Under the pieces are notes generated by a model. That model worked only from the letters and a program-made list of their open reading frames with translations. It did not search any database and had not been told where the DNA came from. The translations under genes and the position numbers were made by a program. From Termitomyces sp. T153 (taxonomy: Eukaryota > Basidiomycota > Agaricomycetes > Agaricales > Lyophyllaceae), in contig JACKQL020000002.1 of the NCBI GenBank assembly GCA_018296165.2, positions 2,294,001 to 2,358,000 of the forward strand: DNA of 64,000 bases, written 5' to 3'. Numbering within the stretch: the stretch's first letter is position 1; each line of letters begins with the position of its first letter. Positions 44,550-56,018 of the stretch are shown in pieces.

Positions 44550-47500
44550 TTCAGATAGAGCGAGGAGAGGAGTAAGTGAAAACACGTAGGAGAGTACTGG
44601 TGGGAGTTGAATCCCTGGTGAACCCAGAGGCAGGGATTACGCCCACTACAGCCATCTGTGTTGGGTCAGTCCTGGGGGTTCCGGGGCTTGGCGGGATTTT
44701 GTCAGTGGAAGTCCCGGAATTTGTCGGGGGCTCTGTCAAGGTTCTTTCAGGGTTCCCACATGTCATCCTCAGGTCCGTAGCCCTTCCAGCGGACCAAGTA
44801 CTGGAGTCAGCCATGGACTATCTGGGAGTCGAGGATCTTGTCGACCTTGTAGTGATACTCGTCCTTGACTTTGACGGGGGGTGGTCGGCTGGGGCGTTGG
44901 CCGGGGAAGGGGACTGGAGTGTGCTCTTCAAGGAGTCGAACGTGGAACACAGAGTGGAGGCCCTTCGGGCCCGGAGGCAGGTCGAGCTTGTAAGCATGGG
45001 TGGAGACCTTCCAGAGGACCTTGAATGGGCCGAGGCATTTGTGGTTGAGTTTGATGGAAGGCCTCCGGGTCTTGAGATTTCGCCGGTCGAGCCAGACCAA
45101 GGTGCTGGGGGGCCAGTCGGGGGTCAGCTTGTAATGGGCATTGACGTGCTTGGAGTAGGCTCAGTTGGCGGTGTCGATCTCATCCCAGAGGAATTGGTGG
45201 AGGGATTGGAGGTCCTCGGCGACCTCGTGGGCAACATGGGAAGGGATGTCTTTGAGGGACAGCATGAGTCGGGGATTGTAGCCCTTGTTGGCGTAAAAGG
45301 GGGAAACTCCAGTGGCAGAGTGAGGTGTGTTGTTGTAGGTGAATTCGGCAAGGGGAAGTTCCGCGCGCCAGTTGTTCTGTAAATAGTTAATGTAGAGGTG
45401 AAGATACTGTTCTAACGTCTGGTTTACGTGTTCAGTTTGTCCGTTGGTTTCTGGGTGATAGGCGGTAGAGAGGCTGGTTTTGATTTCGAGTGCCTTGCAC
45501 AGCAATTGCCAAAAATGGGATACAAATAGGGGTCCGCGGTCGGAGACGATGTTGTCGGGAAGTCCGTGTTTGGAGAATATGTGTTCGAGAAATAGTTTGG
45601 CGAAATCCGGAGCGGTGTCAGTGGTGTGGCAAGGGATGAAGAGGGCTTGTTTAGTAAGGCAGCAGACAACAACAAGGATTGCATCAAAACCTTTGGAGTT
45701 GGGGAGTTCGATGATATGATTCATTGATATTGAGGACCAGGGGCGGCGACCGACGGGGAGGGGTTTCAGTAATCCGTGGGGGCGGTGGTGGGGTACTTTG
45801 GCCCGTAGGCAGGGTTTGCAGGCCCTTACGTATCACGTGACGTCCTTCTTTATTCCTGGCCAAAAATAAGTCCAGGAGATGAGTTGAAGGGTCTTACAAA
45901 TTCCTGGGTGCCCCCAGAGTTTGTGGTTGTGGTGTTGTCGGAGTATGTTGAGGCAAATGGACTTGTGGTCTGGGGTGTAGATTTGTCCACTCTGGAGCAG
46001 GAGGCGGTGGTCCAGAGATAGCGAAAAGGGGTTATCTATGTCCGACTTGTTGGGGTTGTTGCGGGGGTCGTGCTGGGTGAAGAAGGGGTCCAGGGGTGAA
46101 TTCCTGATTTGCTGGAGGATTCCTTCTTCGTTTAAAATCAGCATGGCATGTAGATGTTCGGGTGGGATTACCACTTGATGGTTGAATGCATTTTGTTCAG
46201 TTTCAAACGATTTCTTTGGATACACGTCGGGTCTTCAAGTGAGGGCGTCGGGCTTTGCGCCAAGTCACCTGGGGCGGTAGTGAATAGTAAAATGATACTC
46301 CGAGAGGGTTTTGGACCATTGAGCTTGGCGGCGGCTGAGCTGTTTTGTGGTCGTAAAATATTGCAGGTTATTGTGATCAGAGTAGACTTGGATGCGGTGC
46401 GGGGACCCTCGAGGTAGGCCCGCCACTGATGAAAGGCTTCAACGATCATGAGGAGCTCCTTGTTGTAAATATCATAGTTGAGTTCTGCTGGGATCATTGA
46501 TCAGGTGTAGAAGGCGATGGGGCAGAGATCCTTGCCCCCCAAGTTTGACTGGGAGAGTATCCCGGCAATAGCATAGTCGGAGGCGTCACATTCGAGCACA
46601 ATCAGTAGGGAGGGGTCAAAATGGCGGAGGACCGGAGCGGAGGTGAAGGCCTTCTTCAGGAGGAGGAATATGCTCTAGCACTTGCTGTCCCAGTCCCAAG
46701 GGGTGTCCTTCCGTGTGAGTTGGTTAAGGGGTTTGGTGATCCTGGAGTAGTTGTCGATGAAGCGGCGATAGAAGTTAGCAAACCCCAAGAATGACTGTAC
46801 CTCCTTGACGTTCCGCGGGGAGGGCCAGTTGAGTATTGCGTTGACCTTGGCGGGGTCCATGCGCACACTGTCGGGGGTGATGATGACTCTGAGATATTTG
46901 ACTTCCGTTGTGTGGAAGGAGCACTTCTTGGGTTTAGCATGAAGGTGATATTCTCGGAGTCGTTCCAAGACATGGCAGACGTGCTCCAAATGCTCCGCCG
47001 GCAAATTCGAGTAGATCAGGATATTGTCCAAATATACGATGACAAAAATGTTGTTCATGTCATGGAAGATGTCGTTCATGAAGTACTGGAAGGTGGTGGG
47101 GGAGTTAGTCATTCCAAAGGGCATTATGAGATACTCAAAGAGGCCATAGCGGGTGTGAAAGGCGGTCTTCCATTCATGTCCTGGGGCGATCCGGACATTG
47201 TTGTAGCTGGAACGGAGGTCAATTTTTGTGTAAATCTTGGCGCTGCAAAGACAATCGACAAGGTCTCCAATTAAGGGGAGGGGGTACTGGTTCTTTTTGG
47301 TGACTTTGTTGAGTCCCCAATAGTCCACACAGAGTCAGAGGAATCCATCTTTTTTCTTGGCAAACAGAACTGGGGCGCCAGCTGCAGAGATTGACGGGCA
47401 TATGAAACCCTTGCCAAGCATGTCATCAAGGTATTCTTTCAGGGCCTGGAGCTCGATTTTGGACATGTTGTAGATCTTGCCAAATGGGGGTGAGGTACCT

Positions 47501-49030
47501 TCTTCAAGGTCAATCTTGTGGTCGTAGGAGCGGTGCAGAGAGAGTTCCTTGGCACTTCCTTCAGAGAACATGTCAGCAAACTCATGATACTCCAGGGGAA
47601 CTACTTCGGATAGGATCTGTTCCTCCGTCTTGCTTTCTGGTGCAGTAGTCCCTGTGCAGAGGTATTCCTTGGGTAGGACTGGCATGACTTGCAACTGGAA
47701 GGCGGGGGTGCCTTCTTGTAGGAGGCGTGCGAAGGGGACAGCACCAATGATTTTAATGTCGAGGTCTCTGGGGTTGACCGGGTTGGGTACTGTAGGTGTA
47801 ACAGTCAGGTCCAGGGTGACGTTGGGGTCGGTCAGGGGCTTCAGGCATCGCTGGTCAGGGTAGCGCGGGCCCTTATATTGATTTCGGGGTATGTTGGGGG
47901 GCAGCCGTCATAATTTGTCTGAGGGTGATCAAGACGGAGTTGTGCTTCTTTCTCCGTTGGGGTTGGCGTCGGGGGTTGGGGAGTCCTGGGTTGTTCCAGA
48001 GGTGATGGTGTTGGAGTGGGGAACGTCAAGATCAGAGATAGACTGGAGGCGGAGGTGGATGGCAGCCACTAAACTTGCTTCGGGGCCGGGAAATTGCATG
48101 GTGAGGTTCTTCCAGTTGATGTCAGGATTGACGTCTTGCAGCCACGGGAGTCCGAGCACGATCGGGGTCGATGGAGGTAGTTGGGTAACAAGGAGTCGGG
48201 CCTGGAATTGCAGGTCGTTATTGAGGGTGAGGATGTTGTCATGGTACTGCGTGATTCTTGCCATAGGGGGCTCCCGTCAAAGAGTTGGAGCTCGAGGGGT
48301 TGGTCGAGGTCATTGCGTCGGAGGTCAAGTTGGTTGCTGATGAAGACACTGGAGGTGCCGCTGTCTATAAGGGCGGGGAGCACCTTGAGTGAGCCGCCAA
48401 GTCAGACATAGATGACAAATGATTGTGCAGACCTAGAGTGAAGTTGTGGAGGGGTCCAGAGTTGGTCGATCATGGTCTCGGAGTTCTTGGAGGGAGGTGA
48501 GACATCAAAGGGTACCAGCCCAAAGTTGGTGGGGTTGTCCCAGTCAAGGCGGAGGGTGAGACTGGGCCAGTCAACATGGGGATTGGTGGAGCGGAGCCAT
48601 GAGAACCCTAAGACGATGGGGGCAGAGGGGTGTAATTTTGTGACGAGTAGTCGGAGTTCTTGCTGTTGTCCGTCGGCAAAGGTCATGGTCGTTTCTAGGC
48701 AATGAGTGATGTCTCCCGCTGGGGTAGAGTCTCCATCAAAAAGTTTGAGGGGGATCGGGGCAGGGAGGCGACGGAGAGGTTGTGGGGCGAGCGCCACCAG
48801 GGATTCGTCAACAAAGTTATCAGTGGCGCCGCTGTCAACTAGTGTGGGGATGGGTTTGTCGGTGAAGGGGAGGGTGGTGCGGAGGAGGAGGTTTGTGGAT
48901 GAGTGGGAGGGGAGGTGTGCTGGGGGGTTATCCGGGGCAAGTACTGTTGCGCGGAGGAGTGTGGCTGGGGCGGAGAAGACATCAGGGTCTGGTCCGCAGT
49001 CTAGTGCATCTTCCAGACCTAAACCGCCGA
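44550..49030 (-). pseudogene. pol: E2 pol: tandem proteases, RT, RNase H, integrase, chromodomain
   Basis: Begins overlapping the gag end in the -1 frame (GLEDALDCGPDP). Protease 1: LVDSGATDNFVD with DSG at 48836-48828 and IVLGFSWL. Protease 2: LIDSGTSSVFIS with DSG at 48365-48357 and IVLGLPWL; the two are in one frame apart from a TGA. RT 47694-46675 ([33 protein letters not shown]), catalytic box YLDN instead of YLDD. RNase H near 46497. Integrase 46225-45161: GHPG.C and C-x2-C zinc site, SMNHI (Asp to Asn), SDRGP intact, TEHVNQ intact. Chromodomain near 44870-44800 ([19 protein letters not shown]). Catalytic changes are G-to-A type. Confidence 0.92.
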
Positions 49031-51526
49031 CTCGTTTTCCGTGAACTGGTAGTTACAGTCCTCTCTGTCAATCGTCCACACAGCGCGTCCCATCACCTGT
49101 TGTTTAGGACAACTGCGAATAAAGTGTCCCTGCTCACCACATAGGATGCACGCGCCCTCCTTCCATTGTTTCTCCTGCGTTTCCTCTGGCACGTTGATCC
49201 ATGGGCTGTTCTGGATTCTGTTTGCGCATAGGGCTTCTTGATCATTGGCAGGGTCCGGGATGTCGTCGTGGTTGTTGGGGTTGGTATCCAGGGGTACTGG
49301 GGTGTCATGGAGGTCGGCAGTGTTGAGCTGGGTGGGTGGGCGCTGCCCCAGGAGTCGGTTGGTGTTGGGGACCCCTTGGCCCGGAGGGAAGCGGGGTGTG
49401 AGGTTGGCGGGGTTAGCAGGGATTGAGGATTGAATGCCATTGGTTGCTCCGGCCCGCCAGTTGGTGTTACCGGAGGTGTTCCAAGAGGTCCGGGGTGCCA
49501 TATTTTCGCTGCAGTCTTCCCAGTAACGTTGGTCAACCTGGGTAACGAGCGCCTTGTACCCATCGTAGGTGGTTTGCTTGGGCGCGAGGCAAAGGATGTC
49601 CTTGATCCGTTGGGGTAGGGCATGACAGAGGGTGAACCAGAGGGCGTTGTAATTCCAGCCAGTCTCGTAGGCCTCTTGTTTGGATCATACGATAAAGGTT
49701 GTGAAGCGTTTGTTGTCGTGCATTCAGAGGTTGAAGAGATTTTCCTCCGCCTCCGCTATGGTGTCAAAGATGCCAAACTTACTCGAGAACTCTTGGGTGA
49801 AAGCAAGCCAATTGGAGAGCACGGGATTGTTTGGGTTGAACCGGAGTAGCGCGGGGTAGTGGTTGAAGGCGATGCCCTATAAGTATGATGTGGCGAAGGC
49901 TACTCGTGAGCTCTCAAGCTGAAAGGTAATGGGCTTAGCTTGGAACATAGTTAAACACTGAGTTAGGAAGATTTGCCACTTCCGAGGGTCACGGCCAGTG
50001 AAGGGTTCGGGCTTCTGGATGTTGAGTTTACCCTCCCAGGCCAGTGCGTCGCGGGTATTGTCCTGTGAATTTTGAGTTCGAGGTGGGGGTCCAGCATTGT
50101 AGTAGTAGTAGTAGTAGTAGTAGTGATTTCCGTTTCCGTGCTGGGGGGGAAAGTTGTCCATCGCCAGGCCCCATCCTCTAGGGGGTCCGCCATTGGGTGG
50201 TCCTCTGCTGGGGTTTTGACCCACGCTACCCGGGGCAGGTCCTGGGGCCCATTGAGGGGGAGGGGGTCCTCCGGGGGTTGGGAGTCCAAAATAGTTGGCG
50301 TCAGTGGGGGGATTAGGCATTGGGGCGGGCGGGGGACAAGAGGAGTTGGCAGAAAAAGGGGGTCAGGGCACCCCAGGGCCCATGGGCTGTCGCGGGGGAA
50401 CTGGGGCATTGGGACGGGGCAGAGGAGCATTAATACGAGGAGTGCAGAGATCAAAGTGGGGGGGTCAGTCTCGTTGAGGTCCGTTGCGCGGGGCATGTTT
50501 GTTGGCAGGGTTACCTGGCTCATCAATATAGGAGAGGGTCCGGTTGTCATCGTCGACACGTAGGGGCGGTCATTGGGAATGGAGTTCAGGAGCAGCAGGT
50601 TGGTCCCAGGTTTGGAAGGCGCTGGGTATGGAGCTGGCCCGGGGTTGGGCGGAGAGAGCCAAGGTGTGGGCAGCGGGTTGGTCAAACAACCCCCCCGCGG
50701 GGTTGAGGTTCCTCAAGATGCTGGAGGCCACGTTGAGTTCTTCCTGCTGACGGGGAATGGAAGATGGGGCTTCGCTTCATGTTCCAACGGGTTCCTCGCG
50801 TTGCACGTGGAAGGAGCGGGTGGGATCCAGAGGGTGGGGGTTTGGGCTAGTGTGGATTTCTTTGACCAAGGCATGGAGCTCATTCCATAAGTTATTGTCG
50901 ATGCCCAGGGTGCCTTGTGTATTCTCTGGAAGGTTCCCTTGCAGGTAGTGTTTGTGGAAGTCAAGGAGTCGATCCGCCCAGACCTCCAGAGTTGCGGAGG
51001 TGTCGGGGTAGCCTAGGTTGGTGAGGAGTGTGTGGGTACGCCTTGCAAATTCCACAGGGGACAGGCAGAGGAAGTGGAGGACTTTGTCGCATTGTTGGGC
51101 ATAGGCTTCGACCCTTTGCTGCCTAGGAGAAGAAGGAGTTGGAGCGGCAAACAGTGGGCGGGGGGGGGAATAGTTATCCATGGGCTCCGGAGGGACTGGG
51201 GCTGCAGCGGGGATTGGATACATATAGTAATGGGTGGGGGGAAGGTAGGCAGGGTTGAGGGGTGCTGCGGAGTATCCTCCAGGGTTGATATGGGGATTAT
51301 TGCCATCGGTGTGGAATGCGGGAGGGCAGCGCCAGCCCGGGGGTATTCCCTGGCTGATGGAGGGGGCGTAGAATGCCTGGTTGGGGTCAGGGGTCCAGTG
51401 ACAGGGCACGTACTGATCTGCGAAGGGACCTGGGTAGAATGGGGCGTAGGGATTTTCCAGTAGGGGTTGGCCATAGGCGTTGGTTGGGTAACCAATGGGG
51501 TTGTACACGGGGTTAAATGCAGACAT
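49019..51526 (-). pseudogene. gag: E2 gag
   Basis: ATG 51526 (MSAFNPVYNPIGYPTNAYGQ), stop TAG 49021-49019. Long Pro/Tyr-rich N-terminus; RQQRVEAYAQQCDKVLHFLC and FARRTHTLLTNLGYPDTSAT; a poly-Tyr run of 8 encoded by a GTA repeat (50098-50124); capsid-like KPEPFTGRDPRKWQIFLTQC; CCHC knuckle CILCGEQGHFIRSCP near 49145. A frame break lies near 50780 and a stop near 49880. About 835 codons. Confidence 0.87.
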
Positions 51527-51545
51527 CGAGAATGGGGTAAGGGGG

Positions 51546-51558
51546 AGTCTTGATATTA
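51546..51558 (-). promoter_or_regulatory. E2 putative self-primer binding site
   Basis: Sense strand TAATATCAAGACT, starting at the first base after the 5' LTR. It is the exact 13-base reverse complement of AGTCTTGATATTA in the same LTR (52121-52109), which starts 32 bases after the first base of TATATAAG (52153-52146), i.e. where the mRNA should start. Confidence 0.8.
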
Positions 51559-52554
51559 TGTCAGGTTCCGCTGACGATAGGGGCTCAGTACACTGGTGAG
51601 TCCTTACTAGGCAGACGCAATGTCCTGCGCTTATAACCAGGCGTCCGGAGTTGGAGTGGAGGTGGGAAGTCTTGCAAGGGGGTTCTAGGAAAAGCGGCCC
51701 GAGCAAGTCCTGAATGGTCCGGAGAAGTCTAAGACCAAAGGTATTGGTCGTTGACCCAGGGCAGGTGTCAGGGCTAGTTTGTGGGCGCACAAATAGACTG
51801 CGGGGTGAGCAGAGGCTTCTCAAGTGATGGGGGCAGGGCCAGAGTGGGGTAGGGGGTTACCAGAGTTTGATGGGTCCCAGGGCCAAGCGGGGAACGAGGG
51901 TTGGAGCTGTCATAAGAATGTTTGGGTCGTGGCACGTGCGCGGAGTTTGTATGGACGTAGGAAGCAAGAGGAACTTAGAAGAACAAAGGGAATATGTACA
52001 GTCAAGACAAGATGGAGACAAGACAAGACTGAGGAGAAAAATAGATTTGAAACTTAAAAATAGAAACAGAGATGAGATGAGAGACAAAACATATGAAACT
52101 GGTAAATGTAATATCAAGACTAAAGTTCGAGGAGTTATTCTATGACTTATATACCGACTACTGGGTACCCCGGAGGGCAGTGGATATGGTGGTGGGAGTC
52201 AACGGAGCTGTGTGGAGTTGACGGGTGTTGGGTACGATCCAAGGGCGGGCCACAGCGGTATTCTGATGGGATCAGTTGGGGGCGTGGGCTGCTCTGAGGA
52301 CATCATAATACTCCGGGACGGGTCGGGTAAACTAGGGTAGAGGGTCAGGAATGTATGATGTGGCCAGGAATGGTGGGGGAAGGTTTCAGGGGGAGTGTTG
52401 ATGGCTATGGAGAGGGTGTTGGAGTTGCCGTCAGAGTTTGCTGGAGAAGCGTCAGAGTTATCCAGTGTGGGTGCAAAAGTGTGGGCGGGTTCAGGGGAGT
52501 TAGACGGGAACTCGGGAGGGGTTGGGAGCAGTGTCTAGGGAGTGGGTTGTGACA
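51559..52554 (-). repeat. E2 5' LTR (right)
   Basis: 996 bp. TATATAAG at 52153-52146; predicted start at about 52121. Followed by the second GGTGG copy. Confidence 0.95.
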
Positions 52555-53480
52555 GGTGGGACCTCTGCAGGGTGGGCAGAGGGAGGGGGCACTGGCAGCG
52601 GTGGATAAGGAGGAAACAAAGGGCCTCTCTGCTGTCAGAGGCAGGGCCCAGCAAGAGGCCGTGGGGACACAAGTCAATGGCAGAGCCTCTGGGGCCTCAC
52701 TTTTACTCTCTTACCTCAGGCGTGCCATTGGAACAGGCTTCAAGTTCCCCAGAGCCCCTGCCTTCAATCACAGAGGTTTTCCTATGTTGGCAGGTGGAGG
52801 CTTTGACGACAGCATTGATGGCATGAGAGGGGGAGCTCCGACAGGTAAGGGAGGATCTGGATGCAGCACAGAGGGAGAAGGAGGTGCTGCAGCAGGAGCG
52901 GAACACTTCAGTGTGAGTGGCAACAGAGTGGGCATTGGAGGTGCAGGGTTTGCAGGAGCGTCTGACACAGTGGGAGGTACAACCCATGGAGGTGGCGGAG
53001 GGGTGGCAGGTGGCATTGGAGGGTGGTTCATTGCAGGTGGAACTGGAGGCAGCGGGGCAGAGGGAGGATTGGTTGGTCAGAGAGGCTGCCTCGGGCTGTG
53101 TGGGGGTCCTTTGTAAGTATCTCCCCTGTTCTCCATTCTGTTGCTAATGAATTGTTTTTAGTCAGGCGGGGTGCAGGAGCACCAAGTTCTCCTAGACAGT
53201 GCCTCTATGGCACTAGCATTGATCCAAGACAGGTTGACACAGATGTCCGTGGATCACCCTCTGGAGCTTCAGCAGGGGATGGCGAGGATGGGGAGGTTGC
53301 TGGTGGGGCATCAGCGGCGCAACACGGTGGCCCTGGAGTCATAGTGGGAAGTGGTGGTGGATGCGGGGGAGGCCTTGCCAGGGTTGGCAGAGGTTCTAGC
53401 AGTAGTGCGGGCCCAAATGTAGATTGATTTGGGGATTGGGGAGGAAGGGAGGGGGTTTCCTGAGGGGAGGAGGGGTTGAG
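52555..53480 (+). pseudogene. E3 antisense gene, 3' part
   Basis: Continues the E3 gene after E2: VGPLQGGQREGALAAVDKEE, a coiled-coil stretch, and the last exon with VQEHQVLLDSASMALALIQD and ELQQGMARMGRLLVGHQRRN. Stops near 53344 and 53420. The other, glycine-rich reading frames here are out of frame with the conserved protein. Confidence 0.6.
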
Positions 53481-54927
53481 GGAGCAGTTGGAGTCCATCC
53501 TCTTGTTGCTCTGCACCCCGTCACCTACCCCCTTTTTGTTGTATTATATCATTGTTAATGCAATTCTGGTCAATGCTCCTGAGCGCATGTGGTGAGCTTT
53601 AGTTTGTGTGAGGGTAAGTAAAAACATGCAGGGGTGTGAGTAGGAGTTGAATCCCTAGTAAGTCCAGAGGCAGGGGTTAAGCCCATTGTTTGCCATCTGT
53701 GTTGGCTAGTCCCAGAGTCATTGTGGGACTTGGCAGAGTATTATGGGAGGGAGTCCCAAGGCTCAACAGGGTGTTGGGAGTCTTTCTGTGGGGTTCCATC
53801 GCATTTTGGAGTATTGATGGCAGCATTGTTGGGCTTGGCCCTCGGGGTTTTGGACCAAAGTTGTAGGGGTTGTCCTCAGTCTGCGGCGGGGTCAAGCATT
53901 GTGCTGGTTAGGGGGGGCAGACCTCTGAATCTTTAGAGTGTGCTTGATAGTGGCTGGCAGTTTTGTTTTTTCTGTTGGTGTGGCTTGCAGAGGGGCGGAG
54001 GCCTTCTGGTGGTTTGACCCTTATGCCAACATGGGTGGCAGAGGTGGCAGAGGTCCTTCTTGACAACAGTGGGGGTGGCAGAGTGAAGACCCTTATACCA
54101 ATGCAGCTGGGGGAGATGGCAGAAGTCTCTTTGGATGGTGGTGGGGGTGGCGGGGTGAAGTTTGTCCTTGGAGGCAGGGCCAGTCAGAGGTGGAAGTCCT
54201 TGGCAGCATAGAGGCATGGTCCCAGTGTGAGGTGGTCCTTGTAATAGTTTGTTGGGGGACTGTTCCACAGGCCAGCTATGCTGTGAGTTGGATTAGTGTG
54301 GGTGTGGAGGTACTCCCTTGGGGTAGGTGTTGCCATCCTTTGGTTGTTGGTGTCTGGGCTTTGTGTTTTAGTGGGTTTGTATGTGGTGGGGGTTTGTCGA
54401 GCTCCAGAGTACTGTATTTCATCGGAGGTGTACTGGGTTTGGGCCTTGCTGCACTCCAGAGTGTTGGCTCTGGTCAAGGTCATGCTCTGGAGTATTGTGT
54501 TTAGGGACAGGTGTGCTCGGGTGGTGTTTTGGTGTGCTCCAGAGTGTTGTTGATGAGGGGGCAGGGTTTGGGGTGGCCCATCTCAACAAGTTTCTTCTGG
54601 TCCGGAGTTGAGGTTCATGAGTTCTAGGCCATTTATGTGACCTTGCTCTCCATTCCTAGCCAAGGGTAAGTCCAGAAACAGTTAGAGAAGTCTTACATAG
54701 TTCTGTCATTCTCTAGAACTTGAAGTGCTGCCTGGGTTGAATTGGTGGAGGCCTCCTTTTGGCAGAGGCAGCGCGGGGTTTGGTTGGTGACTGTCTTGTC
54801 CTAGCAGAGGTGCTTCGGGGTGAGGGGGAGTTTGGGGGCTGTCATTCCATGGGTTATTCCTCTTGGGGTAGGTGGTTCTTTTGGTAGAGCTGTGTTGGGG
54901 GACCATATTGAGGGCCTAAGGGTTTGG
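53481..54927 (-). pseudogene. Degenerate E3 pol remnant with a 72-bp tandem repeat
   Basis: The first 250 bases match the pol 3' region of E1/E2/E4 (GGAGTTGAATCCC.GGT.A.TCCAGAGGCAGG type). Around 53960-54230 the minus strand has two to three 24-codon units (PATPTTIQRDFCHLPQLHWY and SATPTVVKKDLCHLCHPCWH). I cannot assign the rest; most of pol and all of gag are gone. Confidence 0.45.
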
Positions 54928-55083
54928 GGCTGTCAGAGTTTGCTGGAGAAGTGTTGGAGTTATCTGGGGTGGGCACTGAGGGTGTACAATGGTTGGGGGA
55001 GTTTGACAGGGTGTTGGGAGAAACTCTGAGGAAGCAAGCAGGTTGGTAACAATGTTCGGGAGTCCAGGGAGTGGGTCATGACA
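54928..55083 (-). repeat. Chromovirus LTR end (truncated)
   Basis: Ends GTCCAGGGAGTGGGTCATGACA, matching the E3 LTR end except at CpG-type positions. The left part of the LTR is missing. Abuts LTR-B copy 2. Confidence 0.6.
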
Positions 55084-56018
55084 GATGTAGCCTTTGCATG
55101 GGAGTTTAGCAACTATGAGACTTGTTGATCACAAGAAACATCATGTGGAGTCTGGACTTTGGGTCTAGAACAACAGGGCCGAGACCTTTTTTAGCAATGA
55201 TCACTAGCAACTCCTTGCTGACAACATGGCTTTCTCCCACCATTATGGACATATTGCCAGTCATGTGATTTCTTACTTATCATTTTTCTTGTCAAGCTTA
55301 TAAACATACTTGAATGGTGTCTACACTTTAGACTTTGCTTATTTGTTTCACTTGGTTACAAATTGACACTTTGTATGTATCATAAACACTTGCAACTATT
55401 TGTTTCTTTTCCCATACTATACCTTCAAACAGTATAAATACTGCCTGTACATAGACACTTCATCATTGAACCTTACCCTCATTGAATACTACTTCTATTG
55501 AATCCCTCTATCTCTAAGCTTACCAGCTTGAGATTTCATTTTGGCTCTATCACTCACTCCCTCCATCAACAAAGACTCAGCAACCAGTCTTGCCAACCTT
55601 GTCTTTGACTGCATGTGGCACCAATTGCAGGTGTCCTTAGCATTATTTTGAGTGAGCAATGCTAGCAATTACTGCTGGCAACTAGTTTGCATTCATCCTC
55701 CTTTCAGTCCTTTTATTGTCACTGCCCCCTTTCTCTACCCAACTCCTCTTTCACCTCTTAAGTTTGCTTTACTGTAGCAATGCTTTTATCTTCATTTGTT
55801 CTCTTTCTCTCTTTCTCTAGTAACTTCTTGTTACCACCTAGTGACCTAGGCTAGCACTAGCAACTCTTCCCACTTCACCCTTCACACCCCCATTTGCTCT
55901 CATTCTCTGGGACAGTTACTGACTTGCCCTCTACTATTGCCTTCCTACTGCCAGCTACCCTATCTAGTGACTTGTATTAGGTTTCCTGCACAGCACTAGG
56001 CAGCATAGGAGCACATCA
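55084..56018 (+). repeat. LTR-B copy 2 (5' truncated)
   Basis: Begins GATGTAGCCTTTGCATGGG and ends GGAGCACATCA, matching the inner and right part of copies 1 and 3. It interrupts copia C in its RNase H domain. Confidence 0.75.

Larger units (their letters stand above)
41534..52554 (-). mobile_element. Chromovirus E2, complete (Ty3/gypsy, self-priming type)
   Basis: 11,021 bp, two 996-bp LTRs, perfect 5-bp duplication GGTGG (41529-41533 and 52555-52559). Same plan as E1 but richer in CpG and less decayed: the innermost and youngest layer of the E5/E4/E3/E2 nest. It interrupts the antisense gene of E3. Confidence 0.95.

Noticed and set aside
44576..45382. A 268-codon + strand open frame in E2
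   Set aside because: It lies exactly opposite the integrase C-terminus and chromodomain of pol; its sequence has no family likeness and is a shadow of the minus-strand gene.
52556..53116. Glycine-rich + strand frame right of E2
   Set aside because: Out of frame with the conserved antisense protein, and it has no counterpart in E1, E2 or E4.
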